Of a stretch of DNA of 50,650 bases, positions 14,049 through 21,877 are shown one piece after another (position 1 is the stretch's first letter; the number at the start of each line of letters is the position of its first letter). The DNA comes from Streptomyces candidus (GTDB lineage Bacteria; Actinomycetota; Actinomycetes; Streptomycetales; Streptomycetaceae). Location: the NCBI RefSeq assembly GCF_014207445.1, contig NZ_JACHEM010000024.1, positions 1-50,650 of the forward strand. Direction: 5' to 3'. The translations under genes were made by a program, and so were the position numbers. The notes under the pieces are model-generated. The model ran no database searches. It had not been told where the DNA came from and saw only the letters and a list, made by a program, of their open reading frames with translations.

Positions 14049-14149
14049 GGGGGGTGGCCACAACCTGGGACACGCGACGTCCTCGCAGGTCAGGGGGGTG
14101 GCCACCCCTGGGACGCCGGACCGGCGGTCCTGGGACGCGTCCCAGGACC
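14049..14149. repeat. Repeat cluster beside tra, candidate clt site
   Basis: Between tra and the next gene. GGGGGGTGGCCAC occurs twice (14049-14061, 14093-14105). The 8-mer CCTGGGAC occurs three times in direct orientation (14064-14071, 14107-14114, 14129-14136) and once inverted (14139-14146). The last two copies form a 24-nt perfect palindrome (14126-14149) centred on ACGCGT. TraB-type translocases bind clusters of 8-bp direct repeats near the 3' end of tra, so this is the best clt candidate in the window. Confidence 0.5.
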
Positions 14150-14171
14150 GGGGCCGGGTGTCCTACGGCCG

Positions 14172-14218
14172 GGCCAGGCCCTGACCTGCACGGATACCGG
14201 GCGGCCTAGGGCCTGGCC
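14172..14218 (-). terminator. Inverted repeat after tra
   Basis: GGCCAGGCCCT (14172-14182) pairs with AGGGCCTGGCC (14208-14218); a second palindrome-like CCTAGGGCCTGGCCTAGG overlaps at 14205-14222. Only a few bases beyond the tra stop codon. Confidence 0.6.
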
Positions 14219-14224
14219 TAGGGG

Positions 14225-16504
14225 TTATTTGTGGATCTTCCGGGCGGCCTCGTGGGCGGCCTCGACGTGCTTCAGGAGGTAGCCACGAACCCGTACCTGC
14301 CCTTCGCCGACCCGCCAGCGCTTGGGCTCCAGCTCGACGCCCGTGCCGTCGAGCTGCTCGTCGAGCCGCGCACCGAGGTCCTTGCCGAACCGGCCCTCGT
14401 ACGTGGCGTCGTCCTCGTCGTCCTTCTGGGCCCACTGGTCGGCGCTCCAGGCCGCGAAAGCGGCGCGCACGTCCGCGAGCGGCACCCGGTCGGCGCCCTC
14501 CTCGAAGGCCCCGAGCAGCACGTCCAGCACCGTCGCGTCCGCAGCCGCCTGCCCGGGGCGCCCCGGCTTGCCGCGCCCGCCGGGGCCGCCGGCCGCAGAG
14601 GACAGCCCGGTCATCTGCACCAGGTACGCCTCGATCGGGTCGTCCCACTGGCCCGGCAGCCGTCCGGCCGCGCGCCGCAGCTCCCAGCCGACGGCGATGA
14701 TCTCGGACGCCTCCCCCGCGTCCTCCTCGTCGATGAGGAAGGAGCGGGCGAGCTCCTCGGCGATGCCGTCCATGTCGAGCCAGCCCAGGCCCCGCTTGTC
14801 CCGGGGGATGTCATGGGCCCGCATCCCCCGGCCGGTGGCGCCCTTGCCCAGGATCGCGTTCGTGCCGTCCGCGTCGGCGGTCCGCTGTGCCCACCTGCCG
14901 GTCATGTTGCCGCGCAGGCCCGCGGGGATGACCTCGACCTCCGGGTGCTGGGTGGCCACCACCAGGAGGACGCCCAGACCGGCGCCGACGCTGGAAAGGA
15001 ATTCCAGCCGCGAGAGGCGCGCTGCCGCGCCCGGCACGCTCTTGCGGGTATACGTCGCCAATTCGTCAATGATGAGAATTTCGATGCTGAGCTTCTTGAG
15101 CAGCTTCGCCGTCATCTTCGACTCGCCGAGCGAGGCCAGCAGGTCCTCGCGCCGCTCGATCTCCGCCTCGTAGGCGTCCAGCAGGAAATCCAGCCGGTTG
15201 CGGTCGCGGCCGAACATGGTCGCGGCGATCGGCGCATAGACGAGGTGCTCGCCGGTCGGCTTTCCGTCAACAATCCGGACGTTGATCCGGGGGTCCAGTG
15301 CCAGCGCGCAGATCAGGTTCCGCAGCGCCATGCCCTTACCGGTCCGGGTCGCCCCGCCGATCAGCAGCATGATGTCGCGGATCGTCAGCCGCCGGGTCTC
15401 CCCGCGCTTGTTGTAGGCGATCGGCGCGCCGTCGTTCCACAGGTCCAGGGGGGTGCTCTGGCCCAGCAGCGGGGAACGGCGCACCGTCTCGAACGGGTCA
15501 GAGGTCGCGATCCAGAAGCTGCACCGGGTCGGATGGCCGTCCTGCTGGATGTCGAGCCAGTTCTCATCAACCTGAAGCGCACCGGCAATGCCCTCGCGCT
15601 GCTCGATGAGCTTGGAGACGGTCACGTGCGCGGGCAGCTTGAACACGCACTGCGAGGCGTTGATGTCGGCCCGCTGGATGAGGCCGACCAGCTGGATCTC
15701 GTCGTCCTCCTTGAACGACGGGACTGCGATCCGCAGCGCCTGGTTGATCTGCGCATCGGTCAACGGAGCGTCCTCTTCGAGCGCGGCCGGCTCGAAGACC
15801 ACGAAGTCGTTGCCACGGCGGCGCAGTTCACGCGCACCGCACGCGTACATGACGCCGATGACCGGGATCAGGGCGGGGAAGGCCATGGCCACGCCCCACA
15901 CCTCCGCGATGCCGACAACGGCGGCGATGTAGGACGTGAAGCCGGTGGCGGACAGGACCGTCAGGTTCTCGCGGCGGCGGGCCCTGGCGACCTGCCTGCG
16001 CTCGCCGCGGAGCTGGGCGACGTCGCTGTTGTCGGCGAAGCCCTTCTTCTTCTTCGCCTCGCGCTTGGCCTCGTCGATGTCGGCGCCGTACTCGGTGGCG
16101 AGCAGGTACCCCCACGCCGCGCCGAGCTCGGCCCACACCCCGATGGACGACAGCTTGACGATCCGCCAGACGTACACCGGGCTGTGCGCGACGTGGAACC
16201 CGGCGGCGTGCGCGAGGACCTCGCCCCGGTGGGCCCACACGTCGGGGTTGGTGAGGGAGGCGGGGACCAGGGCGCGCAGCCCCCGGCGGCGCTCGTCGTC
16301 CAGCTGCTCGATGACGACGTCCTGGCCGTCGACCTCGGCGGACAGCCGGACAGTTCCGGTACGGGCGTCGGCGACCCCGGCGGAGCTGCTGAGGGCCTCG
16401 GCGCGGGCGGCCTTCTTCAGGTTGGCGAGGCTCTCCGGCGGCAGCCGCTTCGTCATGTCAATGACCTGTCCGCTCGGTGCGGAGTGGTCGGTGGCCTGGG
16501 TCAT
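14225..16504 (-). CDS. tra: Conjugative DNA translocase, FtsK/SpoIIIE family
   Basis: A 759-aa protein that should pump double-stranded plasmid DNA between hyphae, the usual Streptomyces transfer mode. Start ATG 16504, GAGGAG 11 nt upstream. Two or so membrane helices lie near residues 185-230 (TGFTSYIAAVVGIAEVWGVA). The Walker A motif GGATRTGKG is near residue 385 and Walker B ILIIDELA near 475, with VVATQHPEVEVIPAGLRGNM behind it. The C-terminal part after a glycine/proline linker looks like a winged helix (VPLADVRAAFAAWSADQW), the DNA-recognition domain in TraB proteins. Length fits the family. It closes the transfer operon and is followed by the clt-like repeats. Confidence 0.93.
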   Translation of the reverse strand: MTQATDHSAPSGQVIDMTKRLPPESLANLKKAARAEALSSSAGVADARTGTVRLSAEVDGQDVVIEQLDDERRRGLRALVPASLTNPDVWAHRGEVLAHAAGFHVAHSPVYVWRIVKLSSIGVWAELGAAWGYLLATEYGADIDEAKREAKKKKGFADNSDVAQLRGERRQVARARRRENLTVLSATGFTSYIAAVVGIAEVWGVAMAFPALIPVIGVMYACGARELRRRGNDFVVFEPAALEEDAPLTDAQINQALRIAVPSFKEDDEIQLVGLIQRADINASQCVFKLPAHVTVSKLIEQREGIAGALQVDENWLDIQQDGHPTRCSFWIATSDPFETVRRSPLLGQSTPLDLWNDGAPIAYNKRGETRRLTIRDIMLLIGGATRTGKGMALRNLICALALDPRINVRIVDGKPTGEHLVYAPIAATMFGRDRNRLDFLLDAYEAEIERREDLLASLGESKMTAKLLKKLSIEILIIDELATYTRKSVPGAAARLSRLEFLSSVGAGLGVLLVVATQHPEVEVIPAGLRGNMTGRWAQRTADADGTNAILGKGATGRGMRAHDIPRDKRGLGWLDMDGIAEELARSFLIDEEDAGEASEIIAVGWELRRAAGRLPGQWDDPIEAYLVQMTGLSSAAGGPGGRGKPGRPGQAAADATVLDVLLGAFEEGADRVPLADVRAAFAAWSADQWAQKDDEDDATYEGRFGKDLGARLDEQLDGTGVELEPKRWRVGEGQVRVRGYLLKHVEAAHEAARKIHK

Positions 16505-16599
16505 GATGGGTGGTGCTCCTCTCTGTTGGGGGGCGGGGGCCCGGCCGGGTCGCGTCAACTTCTCCGGCCGGGCCCCGTGGTGTTTCGCGGGTGGTGGGA

Positions 16600-16845
16600 C
16601 TACTTGCTGTCGGTCTTCTTCTTGCCGAGCTTCTTCGTCGCCCTGGCGGCCCTCTTGGCCCCGCCCGCGAGCCAGCCCGGCAGCCGCGCCAGGCACATGA
16701 CCACGAGGAAGACGACGACGGCGGCGATGGCGGCCCGCTCCAGCGGCCAGCCGTAGTTCTTGGGCAGCACCCACACGGCGGTGATGCCGGCGGGGGCGGC
16801 GATGATCAGCAGGGGCGAGACGTTGCGTGCCGGGGTTCCGCTCAT
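16600..16845 (-). CDS. Small membrane protein of the transfer operon
   Basis: An 81-aa protein with two hydrophobic helices (VSPLLIIAAPAGITAVWVLP and AIAAVVVFLVVMCLARLPGW) and a strongly basic tail (KRAARATKKLGKKKTDSK) that should face the cytosol. Its ATG at 16845 overlaps the TGA of the DUF2637-like gene (ATGA), so translation is coupled. It lies 95 bp before tra. Likely a partner of Tra at the membrane; no enzymatic motif. Confidence 0.8.
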   Translation of the reverse strand: MSGTPARNVSPLLIIAAPAGITAVWVLPKNYGWPLERAAIAAVVVFLVVMCLARLPGWLAGGAKRAARATKKLGKKKTDSK

Positions 16846-18431
16846 GCGCTGGCCTCCAGTTCCTCGTTGGTGTCGGTGGTCTTCTCCGCGTCTGCGCGGG
16901 CCTTCTCGATCGCCTCGGCCATCGCCTCGGCGAAGCCGGGTTCCGCCTCCACCAGGGCCAACAGGTCGGGCCCGGCCTGGCGCCGGATACCGACCCGATC
17001 CGCGAGCGTGTAGGGGGAGAAGTAGCCGTTCCCGGTCTTGCGTCGCGGGTCGGTCGCGGCGTCGTACGCCAGTTCCCGGGCGATCTCGAAGGCGCGTTCC
17101 ACGTGCGGCCGCAGCTTGCGTTCCGCGCGTGCCGAACCGTTCCCGCCGGCCGACTTGCGGCTGTTCCCGGTCTCGTCGGAGGCGTTCCGCTCAGCGGGTT
17201 CCGTGCCGTTCCCGGACGGGGTGCCAGGGGCCGACTCCCCAGGCGGGAACTGAATTTCTGCCTCCTCGGAACGGTCGGCCGCATCCTCGGAACCGGCCCC
17301 CGGGCGGGGTACGGGAACCCACTCGCCACCCACCCAGGGCAGGCCCTGGTACATCTGGGAACTGAGCCGCGCAGCGGCCTTCTGTTCCTCCTCGATCGCC
17401 CGGTACCGGAACTCATCGGCCCATGCGCGGGCCTCCTCGGCACGCCACTGCGCGGCTTCGGCGGAACGCTCCGCGATGGCCGACTCGGCTGCGGTTGCCT
17501 GCCGGGCCCGTTCCAGCGACTTGAGCTTGCGCCGGGTCGTCCAGGTACGGGCCCGGCCCAGCCGTGCCTCGGCCCGACGCTGGCGGCGCACCCGTGCGGC
17601 GGTCGTTCCCGGCTCGCCGCCGTGGTGGGACTGCCATGCCTGGTCCCATGCCTGCTGCACGCTGATCGACTTGCGGTACGGGGCCCGGATGCGCCAGGCG
17701 GTGAGCGAGACCATGGGGTGGGCGATCCACCGGGCGAACTGCTCGCGCACCTCGGCGGCCGTGCGGCCGCTCTGCGTGTGCTGGAGCAGGCCGACGATCA
17801 TCTCGAAGGCGACGACACCGGCGAGCGAGGCGAGCGCGTTGACCTGCCCGGCCGACGCGCTCGGGGAGTGGACCAGGTTGAGGCTCGCCGCGATCAGTGC
17901 GGAGACGGCGGTCATCAGCCGGTAGCGGCCTGCCGGTGCCCCGCGGCGGACAGCGAGGATCGTCAAGGAGGCGGAGGTCCAGGTCAGACCCTCGACCACA
18001 CCGGGCACGACCCAGGACCGGTCACCCAGGTCCGCGCGCATGGCCTCCGCCTGGGCCGGCCACGCGATCCAGACGGATGCCACGATCAGCGCCGCGACGG
18101 CCAACACCGCCACGATCACGGGAAGCGCGTGGACCAAGCCCTTGCCGCGCCCCTTCCACTTCTGCACGTTCTCCTTGCGGATACGTGCCTTCTCCGCCCG
18201 CCGGGCCTGGCGGCGCTGCTGCTCGGCCTTCTCCCGCTTCTGCTCGACGGTCAGGCTGCGTTCCTTGACGTCGAGCCCGGCGAGCTTCTCCGTCTTGTTG
18301 GCCTCGGCCTCGGCCTGCTTGGCGCGGGCCCCGGCCTGCTTGGCGGCGGCCTTCCCGACCGTGCGGCGGTCGGTGCGGGTCATCAGGGGGGTGTCGTTCT
18401 CGGTCTCGGTGCGGGGTTCGGTGAGGGTCAT
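16842..18431 (-). CDS. DUF2637-like Spd/transfer membrane protein
   Basis: A 529-aa protein starting at ATG 18431, AGGAG about 11 nt upstream; the longer frame upstream belongs to the 56-aa gene it overlaps. A lysine/arginine-rich coiled-coil N-terminus (residues 20-97) is followed by four membrane helices between about 99 and 230, in the arrangement of DUF2637 proteins (WIAWPAQAEAMRADLG, then LTWTSASLTILAVRRG). A long alanine/arginine helix follows, then a low-complexity linker and a C-terminal helix-turn-helix-like part (LADRVGIRRQAGPDLLALVE). DUF2637 proteins sit beside tra in many Streptomyces plasmids and are thought to aid transfer or spread. Confidence 0.85.
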   Translation of the reverse strand: MTLTEPRTETENDTPLMTRTDRRTVGKAAAKQAGARAKQAEAEANKTEKLAGLDVKERSLTVEQKREKAEQQRRQARRAEKARIRKENVQKWKGRGKGLVHALPVIVAVLAVAALIVASVWIAWPAQAEAMRADLGDRSWVVPGVVEGLTWTSASLTILAVRRGAPAGRYRLMTAVSALIAASLNLVHSPSASAGQVNALASLAGVVAFEMIVGLLQHTQSGRTAAEVREQFARWIAHPMVSLTAWRIRAPYRKSISVQQAWDQAWQSHHGGEPGTTAARVRRQRRAEARLGRARTWTTRRKLKSLERARQATAAESAIAERSAEAAQWRAEEARAWADEFRYRAIEEEQKAAARLSSQMYQGLPWVGGEWVPVPRPGAGSEDAADRSEEAEIQFPPGESAPGTPSGNGTEPAERNASDETGNSRKSAGGNGSARAERKLRPHVERAFEIARELAYDAATDPRRKTGNGYFSPYTLADRVGIRRQAGPDLLALVEAEPGFAEAMAEAIEKARADAEKTTDTNEELEASA

Positions 18432-18598
18432 CGGGCAGTGATCTCCTGAGCGCGGGGGGTGGCGGCTCGTACGGGGGCGGGGTTCTGGGAGGCGTAGACC
18501 CGGGTGCACCGGCCCAGCTCGTGGGCCTCGTCGCGGTCGGCCAGGTGGTGGTCGTCCAGGGCCGCGCGGGTCAGCGGGAGCGTGCAAATGGTCCTCAT
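18428..18598 (-). CDS. Hidden 56-aa gene, coupled on both sides
   Basis: Begins MRTICTLPLTRAALDDHHLA and ends in a basic, alanine-rich stretch. The ATG at 18598 overlaps the TGA of the gene before it (ATGA) and its own TGA overlaps the ATG of the DUF2637-like gene in the same way. Two such 4-base overlaps in a row, with no spare base between three genes, argue that it is translated. It has two cysteines and no membrane helix. Function unknown. Confidence 0.65.
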   Translation of the reverse strand: MRTICTLPLTRAALDDHHLADRDEAHELGRCTRVYASQNPAPVRAATPRAQEITAR

Positions 18599-18855
18599 GT
18601 CGTCACCGCCCGGTCGGAGCTGCGGGCGGCTGCGGCGTTGATCGCGCGACGGGCCATGAGGATCACGCCGATCGCTGCGGCGACGACCGTGACGGCGGCC
18701 GCGACGGCGAGGAGCGCGACGGCTGCGGCGCCGACCACGATCAGAAACAGCGGGACGACCAGGAGGAACAGGCCGGTGTTGAGCTGATCCAGCTGGCCGA
18801 GGAAGAACCGGGAAAAGTCGTTGACGGCGTCGATGGTGCGGGCGTTGAAGTTCAC
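18595..18855 (-). CDS. Small membrane protein (86 aa)
   Basis: Starts at GTG 18855 inside the TGA of the preceding gene (GTGA); the GTG three codons further upstream lacks that coupling. After NARTIDAVNDFSRFFLGQLD comes a long hydrophobic region with two likely helices (TGLFLLVVPLFLIVVGAAAV and ALLAVAAAVTVVAAAIGVIL), and a short basic C-terminus. A typical small Spd-like membrane protein of the transfer operon. Confidence 0.8.
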   Translation of the reverse strand: MNFNARTIDAVNDFSRFFLGQLDQLNTGLFLLVVPLFLIVVGAAAVALLAVAAAVTVVAAAIGVILMARRAINAAAARSSDRAVTT

Positions 18856-19166
18856 GCGGCCCACCCCCCGGCGAACTCGTCGTCGCTCAGCAGGGGGGCG
18901 GTGGGGATCTGCTCGGCGTGCTCCAGCTCGTCGACGACGGCGAGCAGCGCCGGGCTCGGGGCCGCGGTACGGCGGCGGGCGGTAAGGGCGTCCGGGTCGT
19001 CCAGGTCCAGCAGCAGCATGGTGACGAACTCGATGTGCGCCCCGCGCTTGCGGGAGGAGTCGGCCGGGCGGCCGAGGAAGAAGTGTTCCGGCTGTCCGGT
19101 CAGCGCGGACAGCGCGTGCAGCGCGGCCCCGTACGGGGGCCTAGAGACAGGGGTATGCATGGACAT
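18852..19166 (-). CDS. First gene of transfer operon, XRE-tail-like
   Basis: A 104-aa protein; ATG 19166 preferred over the ATG two codons in because GAAAGG lies 7 nt upstream. The segment LHALSALTGQPEHFFLG resembles the last helices of XRE-type DNA-binding domains (LA..tGv...yFf), but the recognition helix before it is missing, so this is not a full repressor. The rest is acidic and helical (LLLDLDDPDALTARRRT, VVDELEHAEQI). It follows the palindromic divergent promoter and is coupled to the next gene. Could be an antirepressor or regulator; unproven. Confidence 0.65.
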   Translation of the reverse strand: MSMHTPVSRPPYGAALHALSALTGQPEHFFLGRPADSSRKRGAHIEFVTMLLLDLDDPDALTARRRTAAPSPALLAVVDELEHAEQIPTAPLLSDDEFAGGWAA

Positions 19167-19185
19167 GCGAATGCCTTTCGGTGTG

Positions 19186-19334
19186 CGGGTTCGAGAAGGT
19201 CGAAAAGGAGTGCCACCTCCGAGACGACCCACGGACAAGAACAGGAACGGGCGCTGCGCGCTGCGGTTCTGCTCTCTCCGACGTCACAAACACTACCCCG
19301 TGAACCCTTGAAGTTCAAGGGTTCACGGGGTAGT
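19186..19334. promoter_or_regulatory. Divergent promoter with 43-nt palindrome, leader copy 10
   Basis: A perfect 43-nt palindrome (19292-19334; arms of 21 bp around one G) lies between the transfer operon and the RHH-like gene. Each arm ends in a -10-like hexamer: TAGTGT leftward (19290-19295) and TAGTTT rightward (19331-19336). On the left side follow the small GGAGGTGGCACTCC hairpin (19207-19220) and CTCGAACCCG (19186-19195), a variant of the leader box, 19 nt before the ATG. An operator that serves both directions is the simplest reading. Confidence 0.7.
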
Positions 19335-19426
19335 TTTCGAGTTGTCCCCAGCCAAGAGAAAGGACCGACTTTTGAAAGAAGCACTCCGTGAGCGGCGGTC
19401 CGGTACGGCCCAGCCGGCAGGAACCT

Positions 19427-19462
19427 CTAGTCTCTTGAGGTCATCAAGTTCAAGGTTTAAGA
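19427..19462 (+). promoter_or_regulatory. Second operator-like promoter of the RHH-like gene
   Basis: TAGTCT (19427-19432) could be a -10. It is followed by CTTGAGGTCATCAAG and GTTCAAGGTTTAAG, half-sites resembling the GTTCAAGGGTTCAC arm of the palindrome 130 bp upstream. Confidence 0.4.
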
Positions 19463-19470
19463 GGAGAGCG

Positions 19471-19773
19471 ATGCCGCCGTCAGCCAAGGGCGCAGCCGAG
19501 CCCGACGGGCTCAGGCCGAAATGGGTCCCGCTGCGCAAGGACCACTACACCGACTTGGCGGACCTGGCCCGGGACCTACAAGACGCACGCAACAGCAAGG
19601 TGGAGCGGATCACGGAGAACACCCTGATCCGGGTGGCAATCGACCTCATTACTGCTCACCCTGAGCTCTTGGCCGGTGACACCGAAGAGGACATCCGCAC
19701 AGGGGCCCTAAAACGGCTCCATGCCTGGTCCAATGCCGCAGCCGAGAAGGCAGCGGGCGGGCTGCACGAATGA
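19471..19773 (+). CDS. RHH-like DNA-binding protein, candidate repressor
   Basis: A 100-aa protein. The ATG at 19471 follows AAGAGGAGAGCG; the longer frame upstream crosses the operator and is not used. The core KWVPLRKDHYTDLADLARDL then RITENTLIRVAIDLITAHPE reads as strand-helix-helix of the ribbon-helix-helix fold, common in plasmid copy and transfer repressors. The tail is acidic then helical. Divergent from the transfer operon across a shared palindrome, so it is the natural candidate for the operon's repressor (a Kor-like role), inferred from position and fold. Confidence 0.75.
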   Translation: MPPSAKGAAEPDGLRPKWVPLRKDHYTDLADLARDLQDARNSKVERITENTLIRVAIDLITAHPELLAGDTEEDIRTGALKRLHAWSNAAAEKAAGGLHE

Positions 19774-20167
19774 CCTCTCGGCAGTGCGGTCACCGCGAGT
19801 GGCTTCCATCCCTGCCCAGGGAGACCAGGCGCAGCACCTCCGCCGTCCACCCGGGCGGACCAGCAAACAGCAGCTGAAACGCCTGGTGGCCGCCCCGACG
19901 TACGGAACGGCCACCAATCCGACTCTGGCCGAGTCATCGCCCCCAAGGGGGCAAGACCCACACCCACCAAGGTGGGGCCTCGCTCGCGTGTACCACCACG
20001 CCAGCAGCGCCAGGATAAGCGCGGCCGTGCTGCAACACCACGTTGATCACGCCAGTCGCCCTCTTCCGGCCACGAGGCTCCCCGAGCACCCATAAGGGGA
20101 AGCCCTTCATGCCGTTCGAGCACCACCTGTCTCTCCGTCCGCACCCGCGCGGCTTTGGAGCGACCGC
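19774..20167. other. Intergenic stretch before rep
   Basis: About 390 bp. The overlapping open frame has no ribosome site and odd composition, so I do not call it. I see no strong hairpin, only a GGCCACC-containing short repeat. It presumably holds the rep promoter. Confidence 0.4.
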
Positions 20168-21835
20168 ATGACCGATGAGCCCTCTTTCGACGACGAGATC
20201 GAAGTCATGAGCTCTGACGCACCGCTTCCATGGTCCATGGTCCCGGAGTGGATCACTTACTCCGATCTGAAGCCTGCGCAGCGCGATTTCTACACAGTTC
20301 TCGCCTCCTGCGTGAACCACAGCGAATCGCACAACCGAGTCTGGCCCGCAGGGCCCGAACTCGCCGACGCCATGAAGATCAAGAACCCAGACCAGCTAAA
20401 GCCCTACCGCGAGGCCCTCCAGTCCATCGGCGCCGTAGTCATCACGGAGAAGCGCTACGCGAACAAGATGCGACGCCGGTACGTCTACGACGTCCGGTAC
20501 CACCCGCCGGAGGGCTACACCGGACCCAGGTCCCGCCAGGAGTGGCTGTCTCGAAGGAAGCAACGTCTTGCTGCGGCAGCTGCGGCCGAGACCGCCGACA
20601 CGGCAGCCTTCGAGGCAGCCAATTCGAGAGAAACCGCAGGTCAGAGCCGTACCTCTAAAAATAGAGGGGCCGTCGTGGCCGGTACCCCTAAAAATGGGGG
20701 GGCCCCTGCCGTTGGAAATGGTGGGACCGGTACCGCTGAAAACAGGGGTGCAAAACCAGACCAACAGAAACCAGACCAACAGAAACCAGATTCGGCGCTT
20801 GCAGCGCGTAGCGCTGGTGACGGCCGGAGGCCCTCTACAGGTAGTAGCGCGCGCGGGACGTCGAGCGGCTCCGCCGCGGCTGACGGCGCAGGAGCGCCGA
20901 ACCGGAAGTCGGCTCGATCTGGCAGGGAGGTGCTGGTCACGCCCGAGGTCCAGTGCGTCCTCGAAGGCTTTCCGGACGCACTTCGGGAAGCGCTGGTTCG
21001 CAAAGTCCGCTCCGACCGGCCGAAGACCGTGGTCCGGGCCATCGAGGAGCAGTTGGCCGGGGGTGGCCTCGGCCGGGCCAAGATGCTCGGCAACCGGGTC
21101 GCCCGTCGCTGGGTGACGCACGGCTACACCAAGCACAACGCCGCAGGAACACTGAACAGCCCGGTCGGTGCGACCGTCGCCATGCTCCAGCCGGGGCCGT
21201 GCCCCGAACCCCGCTGCGAGGACGGCGAACTCGACGATGGCAACCCCTGCCGCAGCTGCATCGAGCGGGAGAAGGACCGCCGCGCCGACAAGGAGCGGGA
21301 GCGGAAGCTGCGGGCTCAGGCGAAGGAAACCGAGTCCCGGCGCCGGGCCTGCCCGTACTGCAAAGAGGACCGTGGCAGCAACGGCCAGCCGTGCACCGAG
21401 TGCCTCAAAGCCATCGACTCCTGGACCCGAGACACCGGCCGCTTCGTCCAGCAGGCACTGGACGACCACCGGCGGACCGGCGGGACCGACCAAACCGTGA
21501 CCGAGTTCCGAGCTCACATGACCGCAGAAATCGAGCAGGCCGCTCAAAAAACAGCCGGAGGAGGAGCTTCCCCGTTCGCACAGGCGTTGGTGGCCCGGCA
21601 GGTCGCCAGCAACTTCGCCGCGATCGAACACCGCGCCGCTCTTGCTGCACGTGCCGACCGCCCTGACCACCCACCGGTGGTAGCTGTCCCGGCGCAAGCC
21701 ACCTGGGACGGCGAGCGCTGCCCGGGGCCCGACAACACTGGTTGCCCCCACGACAAGCCCGCCCTGGGCACCGACGGCCTGTGTGGACGATGCCGCATCG
21801 AAGTGGTGAAGAAGGAATCCGCGCAGGTCAGTTGA
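20168..21835 (+). CDS. Putative plasmid replication initiator (winged helix + zinc motifs)
   Basis: A 555-aa protein, ATG 20168, GGAG 8 nt upstream. Residues about 20-120 look like a winged helix (LKPAQRDFYTVLASCVNHSE, then ELADAMKIKNPDQLKPYREA). A low-complexity region (about 130-260) carries the DNA repeats noted separately. Then a conserved helical block (EVQCVLEGFPDALREALVRK) is followed by cysteine pairs typical of zinc ribbons: CPEPRC, CRSC, CPYC, CTEC and, at the C-terminus, CGRC. This order suggests a replication protein of the Streptomyces plasmid type, in which the origin often lies inside the rep gene. A general regulator is the alternative. Confidence 0.65.
   Translation: MTDEPSFDDEIEVMSSDAPLPWSMVPEWITYSDLKPAQRDFYTVLASCVNHSESHNRVWPAGPELADAMKIKNPDQLKPYREALQSIGAVVITEKRYANKMRRRYVYDVRYHPPEGYTGPRSRQEWLSRRKQRLAAAAAAETADTAAFEAANSRETAGQSRTSKNRGAVVAGTPKNGGAPAVGNGGTGTAENRGAKPDQQKPDQQKPDSALAARSAGDGRRPSTGSSARGTSSGSAAADGAGAPNRKSARSGREVLVTPEVQCVLEGFPDALREALVRKVRSDRPKTVVRAIEEQLAGGGLGRAKMLGNRVARRWVTHGYTKHNAAGTLNSPVGATVAMLQPGPCPEPRCEDGELDDGNPCRSCIEREKDRRADKERERKLRAQAKETESRRRACPYCKEDRGSNGQPCTECLKAIDSWTRDTGRFVQQALDDHRRTGGTDQTVTEFRAHMTAEIEQAAQKTAGGGASPFAQALVARQVASNFAAIEHRAALAARADRPDHPPVVAVPAQATWDGERCPGPDNTGCPHDKPALGTDGLCGRCRIEVVKKESAQVS
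20652..20790 (+). repeat. Iteron-like repeats inside the rep gene
   Basis: Three AT-cored palindromes, CCTCTAAAAATAGAGG (20652-20667), CCCCTAAAAATGGGGG (20685-20700) and CCGCTGAAAACAGGGG (20733-20748), each follow TACC or GTACC. Behind them a 15-bp unit, ACCAGACCAACAGAA, is repeated about 2.4 times (20755-20790). The stretch is AT-rich for this DNA. Candidate replication origin. Confidence 0.55.
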
Positions 21836-21840
21836 GACCA

Positions 21841-21877
21841 TGAGTGGCCCCCGGCGGACTTCGCCGGGGGCCACTCA
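21841..21877 (+). terminator. Strong terminator after rep
   Basis: Perfect 16-bp stem (21841-21856 and 21862-21877; core GGCCCCCGGCG) with a 5-nt loop, 5 bp beyond the rep stop codon. Confidence 0.85.

Noticed and set aside
14231..16756. Plus-strand frame of 841 codons antisense to tra
   Set aside because: The minus strand encodes Walker A and B motifs and membrane helices of Tra; the antisense frame has no recognisable domain and runs past the tra start.
16842..18587. Longer N-terminus for the DUF2637-like protein
   Set aside because: The extra codons lie over the separate 56-aa gene, which has its own coupled start and stop; the ATG at 18431 has an AGGAG site.
19342..19470. Upstream extension of the RHH-like gene
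   Set aside because: It would place the second promoter and half-sites inside the coding region; AAGAGGAGAG marks the ATG at 19471.
19721..20095. Possible 124-aa gene between the RHH-like and rep genes
   Set aside because: No ribosome site, poor wobble bias and a strange composition.
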